64,000 bases of DNA from Neobacillus sp. PS3-34 (GCF_030915465.1 NZ_CP133267.1:1302001-1366000); one strand, 5' to 3'; shown: positions 49,677-59,502, numbered from the stretch's first letter. Program-made: numbers and translations. Notes: a model not told the origin generated them from the sequence alone.

Positions 49677-49856
49677 ATGGAAGAACGCGGGAATAAGGAT
49701 TCATTATTTGAAGGCCGGGATAAAGCTTATGTAGATATTGACAGGATGATTAATGAAGGATTATCAGGCGGGACCGTGCATTCGCGCTACAATACCACTA
49801 ATATTGAAGAAGCCCACGAACTCTCGCAGGAAAATCCTCCTGCAAAAACAGAATAG
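49677..49856 (+). CDS. Small acidic hydrophilic protein, unknown
   Basis: A 59-residue protein beginning MEERGNKDSLFEGRDKAYVD, with a centre IDRMINEGLSGGTVHSRY, and no hydrophobic segment. AAAGGAG lies 9 bases before the ATG, and a 14-base-pair terminator follows 10 bases after the stop. I recognise no family. The position after yheE suggests it belongs to the sporulation-related transcript. Confidence 0.65.
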   Translation: MEERGNKDSLFEGRDKAYVDIDRMINEGLSGGTVHSRYNTTNIEEAHELSQENPPAKTE

Positions 49857-49865
49857 GAATGGAAT

Positions 49866-49917
49866 GAAGGGGCTGGCCTGCATTTGTCATATTTGACTAA
49901 GAGAGGCCAGCCCCTTC
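49866..49917 (+). terminator. Terminator closing the yheCD-yheE group
   Basis: A 14-base-pair perfect stem (GAAGGGGCTGGCCT/AGGCCAGCCCCTTC) with a 24-base loop; a T-rich stretch follows. Confidence 0.8.
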
Positions 49918-50015
49918 ATCTGTTTATATTTCGTTAAAAGCTATGCAATTATTTTTATTCGGTCCTGGCCACTGATATAATAAAACCAATTAATTGCCTA
50001 AATGAGGAGTCTTAA

Positions 50016-50923
50016 ATGTTTAAAAAGTTATTAACATTATATCCAAATGCCGCCCTCTTTTCAGAGCTGCCAAATCTTTCAGCCCATGAATTTTATATCT
50101 TTTATGATGTACTTCAAAGAGAATGGCTTGGGATCCCAAGGAATGAACTTAGTGATAAAGAACTGGCAATACTTAAAACCCTATATGAATTAAAAGAAGA
50201 ACTGCCAGGCTACGGACTGCCTTTTTCTTCCCAAAGCTGGTACAATTTTTTGTTTTTCAATGGGGAAATCCCTCAACACCCTCACGGGAATCCGCTTCGC
50301 TTCATTCAGTTTCACATAGGAGGAAAGCCGGTTGACCAGGAAGAGCTTGAATCAGCCATTAAGGGCTTTTGTTCCGATAAGTCGATCATCTTATGGGAAG
50401 ATGCAAATAACGGGTTAATTATTGAAAATAAAGACCAGCTTTCACTTCCTGAAAAAGAGTTTGAGTCGATGTCTGAAACGCTCGAGAGCGATTTTTATAT
50501 AAAAATCTGTTTCTATGTCGGCAAATTTCATGAGTTTGAAATTGATATCCGTGAGAAATTCCTACACGAAAGAGAATATTTTAGGTTGGCGAAAATACTC
50601 ACGGTAAAATACGCATTTTTACATATGAACGTGTTTTCCCAGCTTTTTTGGCGTTCCATTTGCCTGATCAAATAAGACGAGGACTGCTGGAAACCATTTT
50701 TGATGTCCTTAAGGAAGACCACGAAATGTTTTTGACCATTATGGTTTTCCTTGAGAATAATTTAAATGCAAGCCTGACCGCTAAAAAGCTTTACATTCAC
50801 CGCAACACTCTTCAGTACAGAATAGACAAATTTACAGAAAGAACAGGAATTCAATTAAAAGATTTTCATGGTGCATTTACCGTGTTCCTTGCCTGCCAGC
50901 TTTTTGCCATTTCAGAATCCTAA
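50016..50923 (+). CDS. PucR/CdaR-type transcriptional regulator (frameshifted)
   Basis: About 302 residues after repair. The C-terminal PucR-type helix-turn-helix is clear: LTAKKLYIHRNTLQYRIDKF followed by GIQLKDF. The N-terminal part is not a recognisable sensor domain. One base is missing near 50640, where FLHMNVFSQLFW should join AFHLPDQIRRGLLETIF. It lies 114 bases upstream of an MsmX-type ATPase gene on the same strand. Regulators of this type often sense carbohydrates or small metabolites, so control of the neighbour is plausible. Confidence 0.78.
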
Positions 50924-51037
50924 ACAGAGTGCCTAATAAAAGCCCTTACATTTTGTGCACAATGTCCATTTTGTTATCCGCTTACACTCTATACAATAAA
51001 AATTAAGCAAGATACATTGAGTGGGAGGCTTTTTAAA

Positions 51038-52150
51038 ATGGCTGAATTAAAATTAGACAATATTTATAAAATTTATGATAACAAAGTAACCGCAGTAGAT
51101 GATTTCAACCTTCATATTCAAGATAAAGAATTTATCGTGTTTGTAGGGCCATCAGGCTGTGGTAAATCTACAACCCTTCGTATGATTGCAGGACTTGAAG
51201 AAATCTCAAAGGGAGATTTTTATATCGATGGCAAGCGTGTGAATGACGTAGCACCGAAAGACCGTGACATCGCGATGGTATTCCAAAACTATGCCCTATA
51301 CCCTCATATGAGTGTTTACGATAATATGGCTTTTGGATTAAAGCTTCGTAAATTTGCAAAAACAGAAATCGACCGACGCGTTAAGGAAGCAGCAAAAATT
51401 CTTGGCCTTGAACCATACCTGGACCGTAAACCAAAAGCATTGTCCGGCGGTCAGCGCCAGCGTGTTGCACTTGGCCGCGCTATTGTCCGTGATGCTAAAG
51501 TATTCTTAATGGACGAGCCGCTTTCCAACCTGGATGCCAAGCTTCGTGTCCAAATGCGTGCCGAGATTGCAAAATTACACAGACGCCTTCAAACAACAAC
51601 AATCTATGTAACACACGACCAGACTGAAGCGATGACAATGGCTTCACGCCTTGTTGTTATGAAAGATGGAATCATCCAGCAGGTTGGAGCTCCTAAGGAA
51701 GTTTATGAAAAGCCAGAAAATGTTTTCGTTGGCGGCTTTATCGGATCACCTGCTATGAACTTCTTCAACGGAACTCTTGAAGATGGCAAATTTATTATTG
51801 GTAATGCAACCATTGATGTTCCTGAAGGGAAAATGAAGTACCTTCGTGAGCAAGGTTATACCGGCAAATCCATTATTTTAGGTGTACGCCCTGAAGATAT
51901 TCATGATGAGCCAATCTTCATTGATGCTTCAGCAGGATCAAAAATCCTGGCAAACATTGATGTTTCAGAATTAACTGGTGCAGAAACAATGATTTATTCA
52001 AGCATCGGCGGCCAGGATTTCGTAGCACGTGTGGATTCACGCACAGACATTAAACCTGGGGATAAATTGGAGCTTGCCTTCGATATGAACAAAGCCCACT
52101 TCTTTGATGCTGAATCAGAAATGCGCATCCGTCCAGTCAACGAAAAATAA
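51038..52150 (+). CDS. msmX: Multi-sugar ABC transporter ATPase MsmX/UgpC
   Basis: A 370-residue ATPase shared by several carbohydrate importers in Bacillus. Walker A is GPSGCGKST (37-45), signature LSGGQ (135-139), Walker B FLMDEP (157-162). The C-terminal OB-like regulatory domain follows (about 240-370, with GVRPEDIH). The ATG at 51038 has GGGAGG 8 bases upstream. No permease or sugar-binding protein genes are adjacent, as is usual for MsmX, which serves many systems. Confidence 0.92.
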   Translation: MAELKLDNIYKIYDNKVTAVDDFNLHIQDKEFIVFVGPSGCGKSTTLRMIAGLEEISKGDFYIDGKRVNDVAPKDRDIAMVFQNYALYPHMSVYDNMAFGLKLRKFAKTEIDRRVKEAAKILGLEPYLDRKPKALSGGQRQRVALGRAIVRDAKVFLMDEPLSNLDAKLRVQMRAEIAKLHRRLQTTTIYVTHDQTEAMTMASRLVVMKDGIIQQVGAPKEVYEKPENVFVGGFIGSPAMNFFNGTLEDGKFIIGNATIDVPEGKMKYLREQGYTGKSIILGVRPEDIHDEPIFIDASAGSKILANIDVSELTGAETMIYSSIGGQDFVARVDSRTDIKPGDKLELAFDMNKAHFFDAESEMRIRPVNEK

Positions 52151-52189
52151 TTGATGGAATAGTAGAAGACCCTGTCGTATTCGGCAGGG

Positions 52190-52438
52190 TCATTCTTTTA
52201 TGAAAATCACTTCGTCCTTTTGACATGTTGGACATTGATAAAAATGGGGGCATTTGTGATCGGAATAAGTATCAGGATACCCATCCTCCAATTTCATCTG
52301 GTCAATTGGCATATATGCACTATAATTATCGTAAAAATCCATTACCCTGCCATAGTCCTTCATATTGTTTCCGCAACCTCCGCACGAAACCTGAATTTCC
52401 TTTAGTCCATTACATACAGGGCAAACTGTCATGTACAA
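52190..52438 (-). CDS. Small four-CxxC-like zinc-ribbon protein
   Basis: An 82-residue protein with paired cysteines CPVC, CGGC, HKCPHFYQC and CPTC, suggesting two zinc ribbons. No named family is recognised. The likely start is ATG at 52438 or the second ATG at 52432. It lies between msmX and the SASP gene on the opposite strand. Confidence 0.7.
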   Translation of the reverse strand: MYMTVCPVCNGLKEIQVSCGGCGNNMKDYGRVMDFYDNYSAYMPIDQMKLEDGYPDTYSDHKCPHFYQCPTCQKDEVIFIKE

Positions 52439-52543
52439 TACCCCCTTTGTTTAGCTCAGCAAGTTTAGTTTATGCTCCATATAGTTCTCTATGTAAAAGA
52501 GTGCTTGACTGTTTTTCAGGAATTAATTACCTGCTGAATGTTA

Positions 52544-52573
52544 TGAATAAGTCCCAGATGATTAAACATACTA
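52544..52573 (+). promoter_or_regulatory. Sigma-G promoter of the SASP gene
   Basis: TGAATA at 52544-52549 and CATACTA at 52567-52573, separated by 17 bases, match the sigma-G (forespore) -35 and -10 consensus. Transcription would start near 52580, giving a leader of about 130 bases that includes the tRNA-like element. Confidence 0.85.
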
Positions 52574-52606
52574 GAATTAACAAAGCAGCAACTCCACTTC
52601 AATCGA

Positions 52607-52672
52607 TGGGTTAAACCAGGCTTAGGTCGCAGGATATCTTGCCTGCCGGTTCGATTCCGGCTAACCCAACCA
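52607..52672 (+). tRNA. tRNA-like element lacking a normal D and anticodon arm
   Basis: The 66 bases have a perfect 7-pair acceptor stem (TGGGTTA 52607-52613 with TAACCCA 52662-52668), discriminator A, encoded CCA, and a perfect T arm (GCCGG-TTCGATT-CCGGC, 52645-52661). Only 31 bases lie between acceptor and T arm, about 11 too few for a tRNA, and they fold only weakly (AGGC 52618-52621 with GCCT 52641-52644, or GCAGG with CCTGC). No anticodon can be assigned. The acceptor is close to a Bacillus tRNA-Gln acceptor (TGGGCTA). A truncated tRNA gene or a tRNA-like leader structure. Confidence 0.5.
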
Positions 52673-52712
52673 TTTTTCAAAAACTAAAATGAAACTGAGG
52701 AGATGAATCAAC

Positions 52713-52922
52713 ATGGCAAACCAATCAAGCAGAGGCAATTCCTCAAATCAATTATTAGTTCCAGGAGTAGCGCAAGCACTCGACTCAATGAAGTATGAAA
52801 TCGCTTCAGAATTCGGTGTACAATTAGGTGCAGACACAACAGCACGTGCTAACGGATCTGTCGGTGGAGAAATCACAAAGCGCCTAGTTCAAATGGCTGA
52901 ACAACAGCTTGGCGGACGTTAA
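52713..52922 (+). CDS. sspB: Alpha/beta-type small acid-soluble spore protein
   Basis: A 69-residue DNA-binding spore protein that coats forespore DNA. The family core is clear: [41 protein letters not shown] and [15 protein letters not shown]. The YEIASEFGV stretch is the usual site of the germination protease GPR. ATG at 52713 with GAGGAGATG upstream. A sigma-G promoter lies 140 bases upstream and a terminator 41 bases downstream. Which ssp paralog it is cannot be told; synteny suggests sspB. Confidence 0.95.
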   Translation: MANQSSRGNSSNQLLVPGVAQALDSMKYEIASEFGVQLGADTTARANGSVGGEITKRLVQMAEQQLGGR

Positions 52923-52963
52923 TTCTAAGAATATTGAATAAGAATAACTGAATATTATGGCTT

Positions 52964-52994
52964 AGCCCCCTTTCACTTGCTGGAAGGGGGCTTT
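52964..52994 (+). terminator. Terminator after the SASP gene
   Basis: Stem AGCCCCCTT/AAGGGGGCT with a short T-run. Confidence 0.8.
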
Positions 52995-53054
52995 CAAATA
53001 TAATGTGATACTAAGGTTTTTGTAAAATATGCCCGCAGCCTTCTTATCAGTAAA

Positions 53055-54434
53055 CTAAATCATATTCTCGGGCTTTACCCATTGATCAAATTTTTCAACA
53101 GTTAAAAAACCCGTTTTAAGTGCTGCCTCTTTTAATGTTGTATTTTCTTCAAAAGCGAGCTTGGCAATTTTAGCCGCTTTTTCATAACCGATATGCGTAT
53201 TTAAAGCTGTGACCAGCATAAGAGAACGGTTGACGTGGCTTTCAATCACTTCTTCATTTGCTTCTATACCTACGGCGCATTTTTCGTTAAAAGATTCCAT
53301 TCCATCGGACAGGAGCTGAATGGATTGGATTAAATTATAGATAATGACCGGTTTGAAAACATTAAGTTCAAAGTTCCCCTGGCTCGCAGCGAATCCGATA
53401 GTTGCGTCATTGCCAAAAATCTGGCATGCAATCATTGTAAGTGCTTCGCTCTGTGTTGGATTGACTTTTCCCGGCATTATTGAACTTCCCGGCTCATTAG
53501 ATGGAATTTTCAATTCGCCAATTCCGCTGCGCGGACCACTGGACAGCCAGCGTACATCATTAGCTATTTTCATCAAATCAGCTGCAAGGGCTTTTAACGC
53601 CCCATGGACAAATACAATTTCATTATGGCTTGTCAGGGCCTGAAATTTGTTTTCAGATGAACGGAATGGATGTCCTGTCAGCTCAGCGATGACTGCAGCA
53701 GCTTCACTTCCAAATACGGGGCTTGCATTGATTCCTGTACCGACTGCCGTTCCCCCGATAGCCAGGTCTAGGAGACTGCAGCTTGCATCTGCGATCATTT
53801 TTTCGTTTTTCTCCAGCATTGCCCTCCATCCGCTGATTTCCTGCCCAAGAGTAAGCGGGGTTGCATCCTGTAAATGAGTCCGCCCAATCTTAATTACTTT
53901 ATCGAACGCTTTTTCTTTAATCGCAAAGGTTTGCTTTAACTGGTTCAGTGAAGGGATCAATGAACCTGCCAGAAGCTGAAATGCGGCAATATGCATCGCT
54001 GATGGAAAGGTATCATTTGAACTTTGAGACATATTGACATCGTCATTCGGATGGATTCTTTCTGAACTGCCCTGTTCCTTAAGCATTTCATTCGACCTGT
54101 TGGCAATGACTTCATTCACATTCATGTTTGTCTGGGTTCCGCTTCCTGTCTGCCATACAGCCAGAGGAAAATGCCCATCATATTTCCCATTAATGATATC
54201 AGTACACACTTTGGTTATTGTATTCATTTTCGTCTCACTCATACGTCCGGATTTATTGTTTACAATAGCCGCGGCTTTTTTTATATAAGCCAGTCCATAT
54301 ACCACTTCTATAGGCATTTTTTCATTGCCGATCTTAAAATTTTCTTTACTTCGCTGAGTCTGTGCTCCCCAAAACTTTTCAGCAGGCACCTGGACCTCGC
54401 CTAATGTATCTTTTTCAATCCTGTAATCAGCCAC
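53055..54434 (-). CDS. fumC: Class II fumarate hydratase
   Basis: Fumarase of the TCA cycle (citG in B. subtilis), 459 residues. Family signature [16 protein letters not shown] is at about residue 315, and the substrate-binding [30 protein letters not shown] and [10 protein letters not shown] boxes are present. Starts at GTG 54434 with AGGAGG 8 bases upstream. It is a single gene, inserted here relative to the B. subtilis order. Confidence 0.96.
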   Translation of the reverse strand: MADYRIEKDTLGEVQVPAEKFWGAQTQRSKENFKIGNEKMPIEVVYGLAYIKKAAAIVNNKSGRMSETKMNTITKVCTDIINGKYDGHFPLAVWQTGSGTQTNMNVNEVIANRSNEMLKEQGSSERIHPNDDVNMSQSSNDTFPSAMHIAAFQLLAGSLIPSLNQLKQTFAIKEKAFDKVIKIGRTHLQDATPLTLGQEISGWRAMLEKNEKMIADASCSLLDLAIGGTAVGTGINASPVFGSEAAAVIAELTGHPFRSSENKFQALTSHNEIVFVHGALKALAADLMKIANDVRWLSSGPRSGIGELKIPSNEPGSSIMPGKVNPTQSEALTMIACQIFGNDATIGFAASQGNFELNVFKPVIIYNLIQSIQLLSDGMESFNEKCAVGIEANEEVIESHVNRSLMLVTALNTHIGYEKAAKIAKLAFEENTTLKEAALKTGFLTVEKFDQWVKPENMI

Positions 54435-54551
54435 GAAATATACCTCCTAACATTTATTAAATCTACATGTCTGTCATTGGTCTTTGCTTATCTCCACTTC
54501 TTTCTTTTCCCTATTACCTTTTAATATATGTAAAAAAAGGGATATTTCCAT

Positions 54552-54583
54552 AAAAAAAACTGCAGACACTATGCCTGCAGTTT
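54552..54583 (-). terminator. Terminator after the 27-residue membrane peptide gene
   Basis: A 9-base-pair perfect stem (AAACTGCAG/CTGCAGTTT) with a long T-run on the minus strand, overlapping the peptide's stop codon. Confidence 0.85.
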
Positions 54584-54665
54584 AATGTTTCGCGATCATA
54601 TTTCCGATATAATAAACAAGAATCATAATGCTTCCGATAACAAGCGTCACGGAAAATTCGGACAT
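54582..54665 (-). CDS. Single-helix membrane peptide of 27 residues
   Basis: Reads MSEFSVTLVIGSIMILVYYI and continues GNMIAKH before its TAA. A GGGGTGG site lies 4-5 bases before the ATG at 54665, and a perfect terminator follows, both arguing for expression. One membrane helix spans residues 5-23. No family recognised; YheF or a similar sporulation peptide is possible from position. Confidence 0.6.
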   Translation of the reverse strand: MSEFSVTLVIGSIMILVYYIGNMIAKH

Positions 54666-54774
54666 CACAACCACCCCATATATAATAAATAGAAACACTT
54701 TTTAACGTATCATATACATTAAAACAGCAAGCAATAATATTGTCTCAATACAGTGACAAGGAAGTGAATTTTTC

Positions 54775-55394
54775 GTGAACATCTGCCTTTTAGGAGCCAC
54801 AGGAAGAGTTGGCTCCATCATAACTGAAAATGCAATTGCAAGGGACCATTCGGTGCAGGCACTTGTCAGGGATCCAGCCACGCTTCATGTTAAAAATAAA
54901 AATCTTTCAGTAATAGAAGGCAGTGCTCTGATTTTATCAGATTTAATGAAGTCGATGAAAAATGCTGACGCTGTGGTCAGTGCTTTAAATACTGGAGGAA
55001 ATAACACCCTTTCAAGCTCCATGCCGCTTATTATCCGGACAATGAAGGACCTTGGCATCAAAAGGATCATCACGATTGGGACAGCAGGGATTCTACACGC
55101 TGCTCCCAGCCGCATCTTTATCGCTTTCAGTCCTTAGAGTCAAAAAGAAAAAGCACGCGTGACGCCGAAGACCATTTAAAAGCGTATTTGATGTTAAATG
55201 AGTCCGGTCTTGATTGGACGATTGTTTGTCCGACCTATCTGCCTGAAGGTGAAAGAATAGGCAAATTCAGATTTGATAAGGATTTCCTTCCTGCTAATCC
55301 GTCCTCAATCTCTATCTATGACACAGCGGACTTTGCGTTTGAACAGCTTTTCTCTAATGAATTTATTGGCTTTAGAGTAGGGCTGACATATTAA
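54775..55394 (+). CDS. yheG: NAD(P)-binding SDR-like protein YheG (frameshifted)
   Basis: A NAD(P)H-binding Rossmann protein, of the NmrA/atypical SDR type. The dinucleotide motif LLGATGRVGS is at residues 5-14. The frame breaks near 55110-55125 (one missing base), after which SLESKRKSTRDAEDHL and LDWTIVCPTYLPEG continue to a TAA at 55394. Repaired length is about 207 residues. Starts at GTG 54775 with AAGGAAGTG upstream. Position next to bmrCD fits YheG. Substrate unknown. Confidence 0.8.
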
Positions 55395-55397
55395 AAC

Positions 55398-55434
55398 AAA
55401 AGGAGAGCATCCAATAGGGATGGCTCTCCTTTTT
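55398..55434. terminator. Bidirectional terminator after yheG
   Basis: An 11-base-pair perfect stem (AAAAGGAGAGC/GCTCTCCTTTT). Confidence 0.85.
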
Positions 55435-55547
55435 AGCTAATAGGAAAGTATAAACTTTACTAGTTTATACTTTCCTATCTCGCATAAGTGCAACTCCCCC
55501 TCTGTCTTCGCCCTTAAAGGCTCGCCAATTGGCGAGTTTTCTTTATG
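55431..55547 (-). repeat. Dispersed palindromic repeat, copy 3
   Basis: The same element as at 13696 and 21192, inverted. It holds CTCGCC-aatt-GGCGAG and a 17-base-pair hairpin at 55440-55478 whose loop TTACT replaces the TTCGAA centre of the other copies. On the minus strand it begins within three bases of the bmrD stop codon. Confidence 0.9.
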
Positions 55548-57556
55548 TTACCCCGCTTTATGCTGGAGCTGATACATCTGAAAGTATCTGCCCTTCAGCT
55601 CCATTAGTTCATCGTGGCTTCCTTTTTCTACGATTTTCCCGCGGTCAAGAACAAGAATTTGGTCGGCATTTCGGATTGTCGAAAGGCGATGAGCTATGAT
55701 AAACGTCGTCCGTCCCTTCTTTAAAACATCCATGGCATTTTGGATAATTACTTCTGTCTCTGTATCAATATTTGATGTCGCTTCATCAAGAATCAATATT
55801 GCCGGATCAAAAGCAAGTGCCCTTGCAAATGAAATTAATTGTCTCTGTCCGCTGGAGAGAGTACTCCCTTTTTCTATGACAGGCTCATCGAAGCCATTTT
55901 CAAGATTTTTGAATACTTTTTCAGCACCAACATCCGCAAGTGCTTTCTCCACCCTCTCCCGTGTTACTGAGGGATCATTCAAGCTAACATTGGATGCAAT
56001 GGTGCCTGTAAACAAGTAGGGATCTTGCAATACAATGCCCATATGTTTACGAATGGTTTGGCGCGGTAAGTTTTTTATGTCTTTTCCGTCGATTACAATA
56101 CTTCCTTTATTGCTGTCATAGAATCGGAAAAGCAGATTCATAATTGAGCTTTTTCCAGATCCCGTATGGCCGACCAGCGCGATTGTTTCTCCATGCTTCG
56201 CCTCAAAATCAATGTTTTTCAGTACAAATTCATGCTCTTTATATCCAAATGAGACATTTTTAAAGACAACATTGCCTTTGTACCTTGGAATTTGTTCTTC
56301 ACTGACCTCTTCACCGTCTTCATTCAACAGCATGAAAACCCTTTCGCCCGCAACAATTGCCTGTTCGAGGTTAGCCAGCTGATTCACTATTCCCTGGACA
56401 GGCTGGAAGAGCCTATTGATATAATCGATAAAAGCATACAGCATCCCAAGTGAGATTACTGTTCCAGGAAGCAGCGAAAGCGATCCAAAGTACCAGATAA
56501 AAGCTACAAATACAAGATTCCGCAAAACGTTCACTAAATTATGGGACGTCAATGAATTTAAATTCAGAAGTTTATTTTGGTACGTAAAGTGCTCATTATT
56601 CAGCTTTTCGAATTCCTGGTGCGTTTCCCTTTCCCGGCGGAAGGCCTGGATAATGCTCATTCCCTGAATTGATTCATTGATCATCGCATTAATATCACTC
56701 ACCCGCGAACGAATGACATGATTGAACTTGGAGGCGTATTTCCGGTATATGACCGTCCAACCATAAAGAATAGGAAGCAGCAAAAGGCAAATAGCTGCAA
56801 GCTTAACATTCAATATGAAAAGAGCAATATAGATTCCGGCTATATAGATTGCACTGGTGAAAAAAGTGGCTAGCACCGTTACATATAACTCACGAATGGC
56901 TTCCGTATCATTCGTAATCCTCGCAACAACCTTTCCAGCTGGTAGATTATCAAAATATTTAATTGGAAGCCTTTGGATATGCGCAAATACATCTTCACGC
57001 ATTTTTTGGATAATGCGATTTGCTGATGTTTGTAACAGGAGCCTCTGGCGATATTGAAAAAGGCCGAAATGACAAGCAAGCCAAAGTATAGCGCCAGAAG
57101 CTGGATGATTTTCGGTATTTCAGGCTGGGAAAATTTCAGAACCTCACTGCCTGTAAGCGTGCTTGCCGGGTAGACAGTCTTCTTACTGCCATTTTTAACA
57201 GTTAACGCTCCATCCTTAAAGCTCCTCTTTCCATCAAACTTCAGATCTTTATTGACAATTACAAAGTCACTTCCCGCCTGAAGGACACGGATTTTTTTGC
57301 CTTTAGCCTCATTCTTCGAAAAATACTTTTCGCGTTTATAATAATGACCGTCATATTTAACCGACAATTCACTCTTGCCTTTGCTTGTTTCATACCAGAC
57401 TGACTCTACGCCGAGGATATGCTGGTCAATGACCTTCTTGGCTATAAATGGTCCAGCCAAGTCAGCAGCAGCTGAAATGGTGAGCATGATTAACGCGGCA
57501 ATAATTATTTTTTTATATAATAATCCATATCTTAATAACCTCTTGCCTGTCTTCAT
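55548..57556 (-). CDS. bmrD: Multidrug ABC transporter BmrD (frameshifted)
   Basis: Half-transporter of the heterodimeric BmrCD multidrug exporter, about 670 residues after one missing base near 57045 is restored (NIAxRQRLLLQTSANRIIQKMR). The N-terminal membrane domain contains a large extracellular insertion between helices 1 and 2 (about residues 48-135), known in BmrD. The nucleotide-binding domain has ALVGHTGSGKSS, LSSGQRQL and a complete Walker B with glutamate, AILILDEATSNID. It starts at 57556, overlapping the bmrC stop by four bases. Confidence 0.92.
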
Positions 57557-59310
57557 GCGGTCACCCCCTCTTCTTCTCTGTCTTCAATTTGCTGGCGCAT
57601 GAATTGCTCTTTATACCAGCCATTTTGTTCGATTAAATCCTCATGTGTGCCTTCTTCAATAATTCTTCCATCATCTATCACAATGATATGATCGGCATGC
57701 TGTACGGCTGACATCCGATGTGTCGTAATAAGGGTTGTTTTATCTTTTCTAACTCTCCGTATATTGTCGATGATTTTTTTCTCCGTTTTCGCATCAACCG
57801 CCGATAAGGAATCGTCTAACATCAGGATTTCCGGGTTTTTAATTAAGGCCCTTGCAATCGAAATTCTTTGCTTTTGTCCGCCAGATAAAGCAACACCTTT
57901 TTCTCCAACAAGAGTCTCTAATCCTTCTGGAAGCAGTTCAAGATCCTTTCGGAAAGCAGATAAATCTATTGCCTGCTGGAGTTCTTCTTCCGTGGCATCC
58001 GGGCGGCCGAAAAGAATATTTTCTTTTACACTTTTAGAAAAAAGGACATGGTCCTGCGGCACATATCCGATCCAGCCGCGTACTTGGTCAAGGCTCTGGT
58101 CAGGAATTGGCACATCCGAAATCGATATTTTCCCTTCCCCCAACGGATATTCTCTCAGCAGCTGTTTAATAAAAGTTGTTTTTCCGCTCCCCGTTTTTCC
58201 AACTATCCCTAGGGTCTGGCCCTGCTGCAAGCGAATATTAACTTCTTGCAGATTGTCAGTTTTGGATGAGGGATAACGGAAGCTAACAGCGGCAAATTCA
58301 ATACTGTCAGCATTTTGAACTGTAATCGGATTTTGAGGATTTGTAACATCCTCTGTATAGCTGATCGTCTCCTGAACCCTGTCAAGGGACGCATTTCCTC
58401 TTTGCATTACATTAATTAATTCCCCAATCGCAAACATTGGCCAAATTAGCATGCCTAGATAAACATTAAAGGAAACCAAATCTCCTAATGTGATGGACTG
58501 GTGGAAAACAAGATATGCACCATACCCCAATCCAATTAAATAACTGAGCCCCACTAATACCTTAATCGTCGGTTCAAACAAAGAATCTATTTTAGCGACT
58601 TTTATATTTTTTTTAAAAACGTCCTCGGTCAGCTCATGGAATCTTTGCTCATCAGCTCTTTCCTGAACATATGCACGGATAACCCTTACACCTGCCACTG
58701 ATTCCAAAACACAATCGTTCAATTCTCCGAAAGCATCTTGCGCCTCAGTAAAGCGGGCATGGATTTTCTTGCCGTAAATTTTTATCAGTACTGCCATGAA
58801 TGGCAACGGAATAATGGCAGCGATGGTTAGTTCCCAGCTGATGAAAATTCCCATTGTTAACAACAAAGTCAGCATCCATACGGTAGAATCCACAAGGGTA
58901 AGGACACCAAACCCTGCTGTAACCGAGATGGCCTTTAAATCGTTTGTAGCCCGTGCCATTAAATCTCCAGTCCGATTTTTCTCGTAAAAGGTTGGAGTCA
59001 TTCTTAATAAATGGCCCATAAAGTTAGAGCGAAGCTTCCGTTCTACTAAAAAAGCACCGCCAAATAGTCTATACATCCACATGTAGGTGATTCCATAGGA
59101 CGAAACCAGGATTGTAAGCAGAATTCCCAAATATCTGAAGAGATTGGCAGCAGTCATTGAGCCAACATGGATATCATCTATTGCTGCCCCAACCAATTTC
59201 GGAGGTATTACCTCCAAAATCCCTACGAATATTAATAGTGATATTGCAATAACATATCTCTTCCAATTTTCTTTAAAAAACCAGCTTAACTTTTTCAAAA
59301 CAGAAAACAT
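57553..59310 (-). CDS. bmrC: Multidrug ABC transporter BmrC
   Basis: The other half of BmrCD, 585 residues, with six membrane helices and one ATPase domain. Walker A is GIVGKTGSGKTT and the signature LSGGQKQRISIARAL. Walker B reads ILMLDDSLSAVD: Asp replaces the catalytic Glu, making this the degenerate ATP site of an asymmetric pair, as in the B. subtilis protein. ATG at 59310 with AAGGAG 9 bases upstream. Expression is probably set by the attenuator at 59459-59665. Confidence 0.94.
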   Translation of the reverse strand: MFSVLKKLSWFFKENWKRYVIAISLLIFVGILEVIPPKLVGAAIDDIHVGSMTAANLFRYLGILLTILVSSYGITYMWMYRLFGGAFLVERKLRSNFMGHLLRMTPTFYEKNRTGDLMARATNDLKAISVTAGFGVLTLVDSTVWMLTLLLTMGIFISWELTIAAIIPLPFMAVLIKIYGKKIHARFTEAQDAFGELNDCVLESVAGVRVIRAYVQERADEQRFHELTEDVFKKNIKVAKIDSLFEPTIKVLVGLSYLIGLGYGAYLVFHQSITLGDLVSFNVYLGMLIWPMFAIGELINVMQRGNASLDRVQETISYTEDVTNPQNPITVQNADSIEFAAVSFRYPSSKTDNLQEVNIRLQQGQTLGIVGKTGSGKTTFIKQLLREYPLGEGKISISDVPIPDQSLDQVRGWIGYVPQDHVLFSKSVKENILFGRPDATEEELQQAIDLSAFRKDLELLPEGLETLVGEKGVALSGGQKQRISIARALIKNPEILMLDDSLSAVDAKTEKKIIDNIRRVRKDKTTLITTHRMSAVQHADHIIVIDDGRIIEEGTHEDLIEQNGWYKEQFMRQQIEDREEEGVTA

Positions 59311-59340
59311 TTTATCATCTCCTTCAGTGATGTCATTTCA

Positions 59341-59400
59341 CTATCCGCCATCGAGCTCTCCAGTATGATGGGCTAAATGCACTTCTTTCAATTTGTACAT
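59341..59400 (-). CDS. Short leader-like ORF before bmrC (19 residues)
   Basis: MYKLKEVHLAHHTGELDGG, preceded at ideal distance by AAAGGAGGAAA and ending 30 bases before bmrC. It may couple translation into bmrC or correspond to the conserved small YheJ/BmrB reading frame; I could not verify which. Confidence 0.5.
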   Translation of the reverse strand: MYKLKEVHLAHHTGELDGG

Positions 59401-59458
59401 GTCAGTTTCCTCCTTTAATTTATAATAGCAACGGAATAAATCCGGAACTAAAAAGAAA

Positions 59459-59489
59459 AAGGCATACCGCTGCCATTGCGATATGCCTT
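59459..59489 (-). terminator. Second leader terminator upstream of bmrC
   Basis: Stem AAGGCATA/TATGCCTT with an inner CGC/GCG pairing, followed on the minus strand by TTTCTTTTT. It lies between the leader peptide at 59585 and the bmrC start. Confidence 0.7.
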
Positions 59490-59502
59490 AGGATAAAAAC
59501 TA

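Noticed and set aside
50940..51010. A cre (CcpA) site before msmX
   Set aside because: The best match, around CCGCTTACA, has three mismatches on its left half.
52607..52672. A normal tRNA-Gln gene
   Set aside because: The acceptor and T arm fit, but the D and anticodon arms are about 11 bases short and no anticodon loop can be placed.
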